Below, piece after piece: positions 33,091 to 40,989 of a stretch of 43,932 nucleotides of DNA. Source of the stretch: Gammaproteobacteria bacterium (GTDB taxonomy: Bacteria; Pseudomonadota; Gammaproteobacteria; BMS3Bbin11); the NCBI GenBank assembly GCA_030617565.1, contig JAUWVE010000001.1, positions 1-43,932 on the forward strand, written 5' to 3'. Below the pieces are notes generated by a model. That model had not been told where the DNA came from, did not search any database, and saw only the letters and a list, made by a program, of their open reading frames with translations. Position numbers and translations under genes: made by a program. Positions within the stretch are counted from its first letter, which is position 1, and every line of letters begins with the position of its first letter.

Positions 33091-34149
33091 ATGAACAAAC
33101 GCTCTTTTCAACTGAATGAATTGCCCCATGCCTTCCCACAACTCCGTGTCAATGCTGAGATTCGTTCAGTCCCGGAAGATTTTGTTGTAGATGAAGAATT
33201 AGGCTTTTCGCCCACAGCTGAAGGTGAGCATGCCTTTTTACATATACAAAAAAGAGGCAGGAATACAGAAGATGTAGCGCGAGCTCTGGCGCGTCATGCC
33301 GCTGTCCCGCGTAAAGCCGTTAGCTATGCAGGTCTGAAAGATAGAAATGCAGTTACTACACAATATTTCAGCGTCCACCTGCCTGGAAAAGATGATCCTG
33401 ACTGGCTGGACATGGGCGATTCATCGCTGGAGTTCCTTTCAATTACCCGGCATCGTAAGAAGATAAAGCGAGGTGCATTACAGGGCAATGATTTTCGACT
33501 GCAACTTCGTGAGTTTAACGGCAATAGAGAACAGACAGAGCAGCGACTGACACAAATAAAACACAACGGGGTACCTAATTATTTTACCGCTCAGCGTTTT
33601 GGTCATAATGCCAACAATCTTTATTGCGTTGATGAAATGCTGCTGAATGGCAAGCGAGTTAAAGACAGATTTAAACGAAATATCTATTTTTCATCTGCAC
33701 GGTCATGGTTATTTAATCTCGTACTGGCAGAGAGAATTCGCTGTAATAACTGGAACAAAGCGATCGAGGGTGACAGCATGATGCTTAGCGGTTCCCGCTC
33801 CTGCTTTCACATCGATGCCATCGATGAAGAAATACGAAAAAGAGTCGATGAACTCGATATTAGCCCGACCGGCCCGCTCTGGGGCAGGGGAAGCTCCATG
33901 CTGACAGCCGAGGCTGAGAAAATAGAGACGGCAAGCCTCAGTGAATGGCAGAGCTGGAAACAAGGGCTGGAAAAAGCCGGCCAGCAAATGGCCCGCCGCA
34001 GCCTGCGTATGCCTGTCGCAGATCTAAGCTGGGACTGGCCAGAGGAAAACCAGCTGCAACTGAAGTTCTCGTTACTGCCAGGGTGTTATGCGACGGCAGT
34101 ATTGCGAGAGCTTGGGACATTTATTGAGCCTGAAAGAAAGCAGATTTGA
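33091..34149 (+). CDS. truD: tRNA pseudouridine(13) synthase
   Basis: Isomerises uridine 13 of tRNA-Glu to pseudouridine. The 352-residue protein (E. coli TruD 349) has the N-terminal EDFVVDEELGF segment, the GLKDR motif with catalytic Asp84, NYFTAQRFG, the inserted TRUD domain, and the C-terminal LPGCYATAVLRELG. The ATG at 33091 follows the iscU terminator directly, so it likely has its own promoter or depends on readthrough. In E. coli truD lies in the ispD-ispF-truD-surE region; here none of those is adjacent. Confidence 0.95.
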   Translation: MNKRSFQLNELPHAFPQLRVNAEIRSVPEDFVVDEELGFSPTAEGEHAFLHIQKRGRNTEDVARALARHAAVPRKAVSYAGLKDRNAVTTQYFSVHLPGKDDPDWLDMGDSSLEFLSITRHRKKIKRGALQGNDFRLQLREFNGNREQTEQRLTQIKHNGVPNYFTAQRFGHNANNLYCVDEMLLNGKRVKDRFKRNIYFSSARSWLFNLVLAERIRCNNWNKAIEGDSMMLSGSRSCFHIDAIDEEIRKRVDELDISPTGPLWGRGSSMLTAEAEKIETASLSEWQSWKQGLEKAGQQMARRSLRMPVADLSWDWPEENQLQLKFSLLPGCYATAVLRELGTFIEPERKQI

Positions 34150-34170
34150 ACCACAGAGGACATAAAGATT

Positions 34171-34226
34171 GTTTTATGGTTTACGTATTACGATTTACGT
34201 AAAACCTAATACATAACACGTAAAAC
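34171..34226. repeat. Inverted heptad array, GTNNTAC family, copy 1
   Basis: Eight consecutive 7-base units fill the gap between convergent truD and purU. The first four are GTTTTAT, GGTTTAC, GTATTAC, GATTTAC; the last four (GTAAAAC, CTAATAC, ATAACAC, GTAAAAC) are roughly their reverse complements. The result is a periodic array with an inverted centre. A second eight-unit array of the same type lies at 36585-36640. Confidence 0.75.
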
Positions 34227-34236
34227 TAGATGTTAA

Positions 34237-35106
34237 CTACCACTCAGCAAACACCACTGTACGATTCTGATGCAGCAGTATCCGATCTTCCGCATGCCAG
34301 CGCACTGCGCGAGCCAGTACATTGCGTTCTATATCCCGGCCGATTTCTTTTAATTCGTCGACTTCATGGCGGTGCGATACGCGTTTGACATCCTGTTCAA
34401 TGATCGGGCCTTCGTCGAGGTCTTCGGTGACGTAATGGGCGGTGGCACCGATAATTTTTACCCCGCGTTCAGCAGCTCTGCGGTAAGGGTCGGCACCGAT
34501 GAAAGCCGGCAGGAAGGAATGATGGATATTGATGACGCGCTGCGGGTAGTGGCTGACAAAAACAGCAGACAATATCTGCATATAACGTGCTAGCACGACC
34601 AGGTCAGTATCATCTGAAAGTAATTCCAGGATTTTGGCTTCTGCTTGCGCTTTATTGTCGGCATGGACGGGCACATGATGAAACGGGACACCAAAGGACT
34701 TTACTGCCACTTCGACATCGGTGTGGTTACTGATGACCTGGGTGATATCTATTGGCAACTGACCGCGTGACCAGCGCCACAGCAGTTCGAGCAGGGCATG
34801 ATCCTGTTTGGATACGAGTATGGCGGTTCGTTTTCGCCGTGCGGCATAGCTAATTTTCCAGTCCATATTATAGGGTTTGGCTACACTTTCAGCGAAGGAT
34901 TGTTCGAGTAATGATTGACTGGTATTCAGGTGCGGTGTCTGGAATTCCAGACGCATCAGGAAGGTTCCATCTTCAGGGCCACTGGAATGCTGATCCAGCG
35001 CCGTAATGTTGGCGCCGTGGTGATAAAGGAAATTTGAGACGGTGGCGACTATACCAGGCTTATCATCGCAGCTGATCAGTAGGCGTGCTGTGGTTTCGGT
35101 ATTCAT
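34237..35106 (-). CDS. purU: Formyltetrahydrofolate deformylase
   Basis: Hydrolyses 10-formyl-tetrahydrofolate to formate and tetrahydrofolate, balancing one-carbon pools and supplying formate to purine synthesis by PurT. The 289-residue protein (E. coli 280) has an N-terminal ACT domain (CDDKPGIVATVSNFL) and a GART-like formyltransferase domain with INIHHSFLPAF, GATAHYVTEDLDEGPIIEQD and the late RHEVDELK. The catalytic Asn-His-Asp set lies in these blocks. The start is ATG 35106. It is divergent from fumC (91 bases) and convergent with truD. Confidence 0.96.
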   Translation of the reverse strand: MNTETTARLLISCDDKPGIVATVSNFLYHHGANITALDQHSSGPEDGTFLMRLEFQTPHLNTSQSLLEQSFAESVAKPYNMDWKISYAARRKRTAILVSKQDHALLELLWRWSRGQLPIDITQVISNHTDVEVAVKSFGVPFHHVPVHADNKAQAEAKILELLSDDTDLVVLARYMQILSAVFVSHYPQRVINIHHSFLPAFIGADPYRRAAERGVKIIGATAHYVTEDLDEGPIIEQDVKRVSHRHEVDELKEIGRDIERNVLARAVRWHAEDRILLHQNRTVVFAEW

Positions 35107-35197
35107 TATCTTAAGGGTGCAGTATTATATAATGCTGATTAAATCATATATATATTCATCATATCAGCTGAAGACAAGACTTCACAGGCAGACATAC

Positions 35198-36583
35198 ATG
35201 AACAATAAACAAACGCGCATTGAAAAGGACTCTATGGGAGAAGTAGAGGTACCGGTAGACGCACTCTATGGCGCTCAGACACAGCGAGCGGTAAATAATT
35301 TTCCGATTTCCGGCACTGTGCTGCCGCGTCCAGTGATTCGCGCATTGGGCTTGATCAAACATGCCTGTGCTACAACTAACCATCATCTGGCTTTGTTGGA
35401 TGAAGCAAGAACGAGAGCGATTACACTGGCATCTACCGCTGTTGCTGAAGGCAGGCATGATGATCAGTTTCCAATCGACATCTTTCAGACCGGTTCCGGC
35501 ACCAGTTCAAATATGAATGCTAATGAGGTGATCGCGACCCTGGCATCCCGGGAATCCGGTATGCAAGTGCATCCGAATGATCATGTCAACATGGGGCAGA
35601 GCTCGAACGATGTATTCCCGGCGGCTATTCATGTGGCGGCTGCATTACAGGTACATGAAGCATTGATGCCTGCACTGGACAAGCTGGAATCAAGTTTGAG
35701 CCGACGGGTTGATGAGCTGGGTCGCGTAGTTAAGACAGGCCGTACCCACTTGATGGACGCAATGCCTGTAACCCTGGGTCAGGAAATCAGCGGCTGGCGT
35801 GATCAGATTTTCCGCGCAAAGTCACGAATCCAGCAGGCAGCTATAGACGTGCTGGATCTGCCCCTGGGTGGCACAGCCGTGGGTACGGGTGTCAATGCAG
35901 CAGAGGGCTTCGCTGAGGGATGTGCGTTAGCCCTGGATGATTTGACCGGTCTTAGCTTCAGGGCACGTGAGAATTTTTTCTCCGGACTGTCCAGCCAGGA
36001 CGATGCTGTTGCGCTCAGCGGCCAGCTAAAATCACTGGCAGTGGCTATGATGAAAATTGCCAATGACCTGCGATGGATGAATTCCGGTCCACTGGCGGGC
36101 CTGGGAGAGATTACTTTACCAGCACTGCAACCCGGCAGCAGCATTATGCCTGGTAAAATCAATCCGGTCATTCCGGAAGCCATAGCGATGGTCTGTGCTG
36201 AAGTAATAGGGAATGACACAACCATTACCATAGCCGGGCAGTCAGGGAACTTCCAGCTCAACGTCATGCTGCCAGTGCTGGCAAAAAACCTGAGCGCCAG
36301 TATCGAGCTACTGAGCAATGCATGCACTGTGCTGGCAGAAAAGGTAATAGATGGATTTGTCGTTAACGAGGCAGCACTGAATGAGTCGCTTGGACGCAAC
36401 CCCATACTGGTGACTGCTCTCAATCCGGTGATCGGCTATGAACTTGGCGCCAAAATTGCTAAACGGGCCTATTCAGAGAACCGGACTGTTAAAGATATAG
36501 CACTGGAAATGACGAACCTGGACGAGGCAGAGCTTGATCGTTTGCTTGATCCGTACAAACTGACATTGGGTGGTTTAATGTAA
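35198..36583 (+). CDS. fumC: Fumarate hydratase class II
   Basis: Iron-independent fumarase of the citric acid cycle, interconverting fumarate and malate. The 461-residue product has TRIEKDSMGEVEVP, GSGTSSNMNANEVI, HVNMGQSSNDVFPAAIH, TGRTHLMDAMPVTLGQE and the superfamily signature GSSIMPGKINPV. These favour fumarase over aspartase or argininosuccinate lyase. The ATG at 35198 is chosen over longer in-frame readings that run into the divergent purU promoter region. Class II fumarase next to an isc-type regulator region is notable only because this enzyme needs no iron-sulfur cluster. Confidence 0.94.
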   Translation: MNNKQTRIEKDSMGEVEVPVDALYGAQTQRAVNNFPISGTVLPRPVIRALGLIKHACATTNHHLALLDEARTRAITLASTAVAEGRHDDQFPIDIFQTGSGTSSNMNANEVIATLASRESGMQVHPNDHVNMGQSSNDVFPAAIHVAAALQVHEALMPALDKLESSLSRRVDELGRVVKTGRTHLMDAMPVTLGQEISGWRDQIFRAKSRIQQAAIDVLDLPLGGTAVGTGVNAAEGFAEGCALALDDLTGLSFRARENFFSGLSSQDDAVALSGQLKSLAVAMMKIANDLRWMNSGPLAGLGEITLPALQPGSSIMPGKINPVIPEAIAMVCAEVIGNDTTITIAGQSGNFQLNVMLPVLAKNLSASIELLSNACTVLAEKVIDGFVVNEAALNESLGRNPILVTALNPVIGYELGAKIAKRAYSENRTVKDIALEMTNLDEAELDRLLDPYKLTLGGLM

Positions 36584-36584
36584 T

Positions 36585-36640
36585 GTATTACGTTTTATGT
36601 TTTATGGTTTACGTAACACCTAATACGTAATACGTAAATC
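36585..36640. repeat. Inverted heptad array, GTNNTAC family, copy 2
   Basis: Eight 7-base units (GTATTAC, GTTTTAT, GTTTTAT, GGTTTAC, then GTAACAC, CTAATAC, GTAATAC, GTAAATC) begin 1 base after the fumC stop and end 2 bases before the next start codon. The first four and last four are complementary in type, as in the array at 34171. They fill the whole gap, so the ribosome site of the next gene lies inside the array or is absent. Confidence 0.75.
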
Positions 36641-36642
36641 TT

Positions 36643-37287
36643 ATGTTTAATCAGTGCCGCGAAGGCCTTTCTTCATTCCCCGTCACCATCCCCGGCCCAT
36701 CAGGTGACCTGGAAGGGAAAGTAGACTGTGCTGCAGGCAATCCGCAGGGCGGGGCTGTCATCTGCCATCCACACCCACTCTACGGCGGCACTCTACAGAA
36801 CAAGGTAGTGCATACCCTGGCCAAATCCCTGGCGGCAAATAACCGTACTGCAGTTCGGTTTAATTTCAGGGGTGTCGGTATCAGTGCGGGTGAATATGAT
36901 GAAGGTGACGGTGAAACAGATGACGCGCTGGCGGTTGTTGACTGGTTAGCAGCTCATCAAAGCAGTTTGCCACTGACACTTGCCGGCTTCTCTTTCGGCT
37001 CATTTGTTGCTTTACAGGCAGCGGCTCAGGTTCAGCCTGATGCCCTGATTACGGTAGCCCCGCCGGTGCGTATGTTTGATTTTGAGGGCCTGTCATCAAT
37101 AGACTGTCCCTGGCTGCTGATACAGGGTGATGAGGATGAGGTCGTAGACGTCAGTTCAGTCATCAATTGGGTTGGTAGCTTAGAGAACCCGCCACAGTTG
37201 GAGATCATGCATGGCGGCAGCCACTTTTTTCATGGCAAACTACTTGAGCTGCGATCGGTCTGTGACGAGTTCCTACAGAAGCTTTAA
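36643..37287 (+). CDS. Alpha/beta hydrolase of the COG2945 type
   Basis: The 214-residue hydrolase has AVICHPHPLYGGTLQNKVVHTLAKSL, the hallmark of this small hydrolase group, NFRGVGISAGEYDEG, a nucleophile elbow GFSFGS with Ser117, a likely acid in GDEDEVVD and the catalytic His in GGSHFFHGKL. The substrate is unknown; it is distinct from the larger hydrolase at 30471. No Shine-Dalgarno is visible because the upstream gap is repeat array, so the start at ATG 36643 is chosen on length and family alignment. Confidence 0.85.
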   Translation: MFNQCREGLSSFPVTIPGPSGDLEGKVDCAAGNPQGGAVICHPHPLYGGTLQNKVVHTLAKSLAANNRTAVRFNFRGVGISAGEYDEGDGETDDALAVVDWLAAHQSSLPLTLAGFSFGSFVALQAAAQVQPDALITVAPPVRMFDFEGLSSIDCPWLLIQGDEDEVVDVSSVINWVGSLENPPQLEIMHGGSHFFHGKLLELRSVCDEFLQKL

Positions 37288-37306
37288 TTCTATGAGAGAT
37301 ATAATT

Positions 37307-37384
37307 GTAGGTGCGAATTCATTCGCACAAGACTGGTATAAAGATATGTTCCCAACGATATTGTCCGAATGAATTCGGACCTAC
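37307..37384. repeat. REP-type palindrome pair, copy B
   Basis: GTAGGTGCGAATTCATTCGC at 37307, followed by AC, and GTCCGAATGAATTCGGACC at 37363, followed by TAC, form the same pair as at 31441-31510 but reversed: here the GCG arm comes first and the CCG arm second. The spacers also show weak similarity when one is inverted. Confidence 0.8.
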
Positions 37385-37623
37385 ATTTGTTTTCTTACAG
37401 GAAAATTATTGAAGTTGATGCGTCATGATGGTTTATCCAGGTACGACAAATTTGTGCAGATATTCCAACCGTCAATTATTCTGAGAAGAGAAATATCAAC
37501 GAAGGCTCTTTTCCTTGAACTCACGGCTGGTATACTACGCGATAACATTGAGGTCAGAGGATTGCCTCTAAAATTAAGACACCATAACTGGACACTATTT
37601 GGCCAGGAAAAAGGGAGAATCTA
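37385..37623 (+). promoter_or_regulatory. Upstream region of rfbC
   Basis: About 240 bases without a convincing gene. TGGTATACT at 37528-37536 is an extended -10 element with no good -35, and could drive rfbC with a leader of about 80 bases. A 79-codon open frame (37409-37648) runs through and into rfbC but has no recognisable protein features. AAGGGAGA at 37611-37618 is the ribosome site of rfbC. Confidence 0.3.
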
Positions 37624-38166
37624 TTGGAAGTCCACGATACCCATCTAAAGGGTGTACGATTAATTGTCCCGCACGTCTTTGAAGACGAACGGGGATTTTT
37701 TCTTGAGACTTTTAATTCAGCCACTTTTGAAGAAAATGGCCTGCCAGTAAATTTCCTGCAGGATAATCACTCTCGCTCCAGTCGTGGGGTGCTGCGTGGT
37801 CTGCACTATCAGTTTCCAACATGGCAGGGCAAACTGGTACGAGTGGTAACGGGTGAGATTTTTGATGTAGCCGTTGATATTCGTCCTGAGTCCCCGACCT
37901 TTGCTCAGTGGTATGGTGTTGTGTTGAGTGAAGATAACAAGCATCAACTCTATATTCCACCCGGTTATGCACATGGTTTTTGCGTACTCAGCGATACTGT
38001 TGATGTGACCTATAAATGCACAACACTATACACGCCAGCCGAGGATGCAGGCATACGCTGGGATGATCCCGATATCGGCATAGACTGGCCGATCAGTGAT
38101 CCTATGGTGTCAGAAAAAGACCGCAATGCACCTTTATTGAAAGATATAGTCCTCGCGCAGGACTGA
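37624..38166 (+). CDS. rfbC: dTDP-4-dehydrorhamnose 3,5-epimerase
   Basis: Third enzyme of dTDP-L-rhamnose synthesis, epimerising C3 and C5 of the keto sugar. The 180-residue protein has DERGFFLETFN, QDNHSRSSRGVLRGLHYQ with catalytic His61, GEIFDVAVDIRPESPTF, LYIPPGYAHGFCVLSD, YKCTTLYTP and the C-terminal WDDPDIGIDWP. The start is TTG at 37624, with GGGAG 6 bases upstream. rfbD follows after 18 bases; rfbA and rfbB are not in the window. Confidence 0.96.
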   Translation: MEVHDTHLKGVRLIVPHVFEDERGFFLETFNSATFEENGLPVNFLQDNHSRSSRGVLRGLHYQFPTWQGKLVRVVTGEIFDVAVDIRPESPTFAQWYGVVLSEDNKHQLYIPPGYAHGFCVLSDTVDVTYKCTTLYTPAEDAGIRWDDPDIGIDWPISDPMVSEKDRNAPLLKDIVLAQD

Positions 38167-38184
38167 GTATAGGGCCCTTTAGCT

Positions 38185-39060
38185 ATGAAGATTCTACTGT
38201 TCGGGCGTGATGGCCAGCTAGGTACTCATTTGAATGAATCCCTGGCGGATGCTGCCGGAGTAGAGCAGTTATCAGGATATGGCATCGATGACCTGGATCT
38301 TTCCCATCTTGATCATCTTCGACAAGTTATCAATGATGAGAAGCCGAACCTGATCATAAATGCGGCAGCCTACACCGCGGTCGACAAGGCAGAATCAGAA
38401 GTGGAACTGGCGACGAAAGTAAATGCTGAAGCTCCTTCAGTTATGGCCAAAGCGGCAACGGCTCTGAATGCCGGTATGATTCACTATTCTACTGATTACG
38501 TTTTTGACGGTACGGCGACTGAGCCCTATTCTGAAGATGACCAGCCCAATCCTGAGTCTGTTTACGGTTCAAGCAAACTGGATGGGGAGAATGCTGTACT
38601 GGCGAATTGTAAAAATTCTCTGATTCTTCGAACCAGCTGGGTTTACTCTATGCACGGGCAGAACTTTCTTCGCACCATGCTGCGGCTGGCGGCGGAGCGA
38701 GATGAGTTAAAAGTTGTCGGTGATCAGATAGGTGCTCCGACTACAACACGTGCCCTGACCGATGCCACCCTGAAGCTGGTGCAATACTTCATGCTTAATA
38801 ATGGGTTTTCTACAGCGGTTTGCGGGATCTATCACATGACCTGCGGCGGTGAAACAAGCTGGTGTGGATTTGCCAGAGCAATCATTGCCGCATCAGAATT
38901 TTCCGACACTCGCGTGCTGGATATTCCCACTGCAGATTATCCTACGCCGGCAAAACGACCCCCTTATACGGTACTATCAAATAAAAAACTTTTCGATACA
39001 TTCGGCATACGCTTGCCTGACTGGGAAGCAGCCCTTAGCGAATGTATGCGGGAAGAGTAA
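38185..39060 (+). CDS. rfbD: dTDP-4-dehydrorhamnose reductase
   Basis: Final NAD(P)H-dependent step to dTDP-L-rhamnose, a precursor of surface polysaccharide. The 291-residue short-chain dehydrogenase-like protein has FGRDGQLGTHL at 6-16, INAAAYTAVDKAESE, STDYVFDGT, the catalytic Tyr-x3-Lys in VYGSSKLDGE and RTSWVYS. The C-terminal KRPPYTVLSNKKL is characteristic of RmlD. It pairs with rfbC; the next gene starts 5 bases later, so the helicase may be translated from the same message. Confidence 0.96.
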   Translation: MKILLFGRDGQLGTHLNESLADAAGVEQLSGYGIDDLDLSHLDHLRQVINDEKPNLIINAAAYTAVDKAESEVELATKVNAEAPSVMAKAATALNAGMIHYSTDYVFDGTATEPYSEDDQPNPESVYGSSKLDGENAVLANCKNSLILRTSWVYSMHGQNFLRTMLRLAAERDELKVVGDQIGAPTTTRALTDATLKLVQYFMLNNGFSTAVCGIYHMTCGGETSWCGFARAIIAASEFSDTRVLDIPTADYPTPAKRPPYTVLSNKKLFDTFGIRLPDWEAALSECMREE

Positions 39061-39064
39061 CTAA

Positions 39065-40984
39065 TTGACCATTCTCACTGACGCATCCTCTCTGCTCGGC
39101 ACAGACGGGCCCTTTACTCGTCTGCTGGATAACTATCGTATTCGTGAATCGCAGCAGCAAATGGCATCACGTATTGAACAGGCCATGGCAAATAAAGAAA
39201 TCCTGATTGCCGAGTCAGGTACTGGAACAGGGAAAACCCTGGCTTACCTGGTACCCGCCTTGCTGTCGGGGAAAAAGGTGCTGGTCTCAACCGGTACCCG
39301 GCATTTACAGGACCAGTTGTATAAACAGGATCTGCCACTGGTTCGGCGTGCTCTGGAAGTCCCAGCCAGTATGGCCTTATTAAAAGGACGCTCCAACTAC
39401 CTCTGCCGCCTGCGGCTGGAGCAGGCTGAGCATGACCAGTCTGGTTATCGTCCTTATCCGCATGTGGACCTTGCAGTGATCAGCAAGTGGTCGCTGACGA
39501 CATTACATGGCGATGTCGCCGAGGTCAGTGGCGTGCCTGAACAATCCAGGGTCTGGTCGGATGTCACCTCCACTGTCGACAATTGTATCGGCACTAAATG
39601 TGGGCATTATGATGACTGTTTCGTAAATACGGCACGCAAGGATGCCATGGAGGCTGATATTGTGGTCGTCAATCATCATCTTTTTCTTGCTGATGTTGCG
39701 CTCAAGGAAGAAGGTTTTGGCCAATTGCTGCCAAAAGTCGATGTGGTGATATTTGATGAAGCTCACCAGGTACCGGATACCGCCAGTATGTATTTTAGTA
39801 CCGGCGTCAGCCAACGGCAGATACTGGATATTTGTCGCGATGCACAACTGGCAGAGATTACTGAAAAAAGTGGTATAGCGGGGTTTGAACAGCGCGTCAA
39901 TGAGTTGGAAAAGCAGGCTAAGGAATGCCGACTTGCGATAGGTACATCGATAAGCAAAGGCAGCTGGTCGCAACTGGAATCATTGTCCGGGTTCAGTGAC
40001 TCTCTTGAATCCTTAAAACAGGGCCTGCAGCAGATGCTGGAACTGCTGAAATCAGCGGCAGCAGCGGGAGATCAGCTGGAGAACTGTTACGAGCGTACGC
40101 AGGTGCTAGTTGACAGGCTGGCCGCACTGGGACAGGACAGTAACGAAGAAGCTATTCGCTGGTATGAGACCAGCAAAACCGGATTTAGATTTCACAGCAC
40201 GCCACTGAGTATTGCTGACAAATTTAGAGAACTGGTATGCGAACAGGACAGGTCGGTGATCTTCACCTCGGCAACGCTGGCTGTTTCCGGAAGCTTTAAC
40301 CATTACCAGCAGCAACTCGGGCTTGAAGCGGCCAGCACTGGTATCTGGCCCGGCCCTTTCAATTATGCCGAACAGTCATTATTTTACCTGCCTGAAGATA
40401 TGCCTGATCCAGGTGATGCTGATCATACAGGCAGTGTGGTTGAACTTGCTGAAAAGCTGATAAAGATATCACGCGGCAGGGTGTTTATGCTGTTCACCAG
40501 CTATCGTGCCCTGAATGCGGCGGCGAGCATGCTGGAAGGCCGCCTGGATTACCCTTTGATGGTGCAGGGTGAGGCGCCCAGGCATGAGTTACTGGAACGT
40601 TTTCGTAATGCCGGCGATGCAGTGCTGCTTGGTACTGGCAGTTTCTGGGAGGGCGTGGATGTTAAGGGCGATGCGCTGTCGGTAGTGATGATTGATAAAT
40701 TTCCCTTTGCTGCACCGGATGACCCTGTACTGCAGGCACGTAGCAAGGCGGTCAGAAGTATGGGCCTGAATCCCTTTATGACATTGCAATTACCACAGGC
40801 AGTTGTGGCCTTGCGTCAGGGAGCCGGCCGCTTGATACGGTCAGTGGATGATAAAGGTGTCTTTATCCTTTGCGACAACCGGCTGGTCAGTAAATCCTAC
40901 GGAAAAATTTTCACTCGAAGTCTGCCTGCGATGAAACGAACCCGTGATTTTTCAGAAGTGTCAGCATTTCTGGAGAGGGCTTAG
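39065..40984 (+). CDS. yoaA: DinG/YoaA-family iron-sulfur DNA helicase
   Basis: XPD-like superfamily 2 helicase, presumably 5' to 3', involved in replication-fork and damage tolerance. The 639-residue protein (E. coli YoaA 636) has Walker A SGTGTGKT at 51-58, four cluster Cys (NYLCRLR, DNCIGTKCGHYDDC), a DEAH box in VVIFDEAHQV, TSATLAVSG, GTGSFWEGVD and RQGAGRLIR. The start is TTG 39065, with GGAAGAG 7 bases upstream; no ATG gives the full N-terminus. It needs an iron-sulfur cluster, like the iscU product. Confidence 0.92.
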   Translation: MTILTDASSLLGTDGPFTRLLDNYRIRESQQQMASRIEQAMANKEILIAESGTGTGKTLAYLVPALLSGKKVLVSTGTRHLQDQLYKQDLPLVRRALEVPASMALLKGRSNYLCRLRLEQAEHDQSGYRPYPHVDLAVISKWSLTTLHGDVAEVSGVPEQSRVWSDVTSTVDNCIGTKCGHYDDCFVNTARKDAMEADIVVVNHHLFLADVALKEEGFGQLLPKVDVVIFDEAHQVPDTASMYFSTGVSQRQILDICRDAQLAEITEKSGIAGFEQRVNELEKQAKECRLAIGTSISKGSWSQLESLSGFSDSLESLKQGLQQMLELLKSAAAAGDQLENCYERTQVLVDRLAALGQDSNEEAIRWYETSKTGFRFHSTPLSIADKFRELVCEQDRSVIFTSATLAVSGSFNHYQQQLGLEAASTGIWPGPFNYAEQSLFYLPEDMPDPGDADHTGSVVELAEKLIKISRGRVFMLFTSYRALNAAASMLEGRLDYPLMVQGEAPRHELLERFRNAGDAVLLGTGSFWEGVDVKGDALSVVMIDKFPFAAPDDPVLQARSKAVRSMGLNPFMTLQLPQAVVALRQGAGRLIRSVDDKGVFILCDNRLVSKSYGKIFTRSLPAMKRTRDFSEVSAFLERA

Positions 40985-40989
40985 CCGCT

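Noticed and set aside
35803..36423. 206-codon reverse-strand frame inside fumC
   Set aside because: Antisense shadow of a well-supported gene, with Ser/Ala/Pro-rich low-information sequence.
37409..37648. 79-codon open frame upstream of rfbC
   Set aside because: No recognisable domain, weak start, and overlap with the rfbC start.
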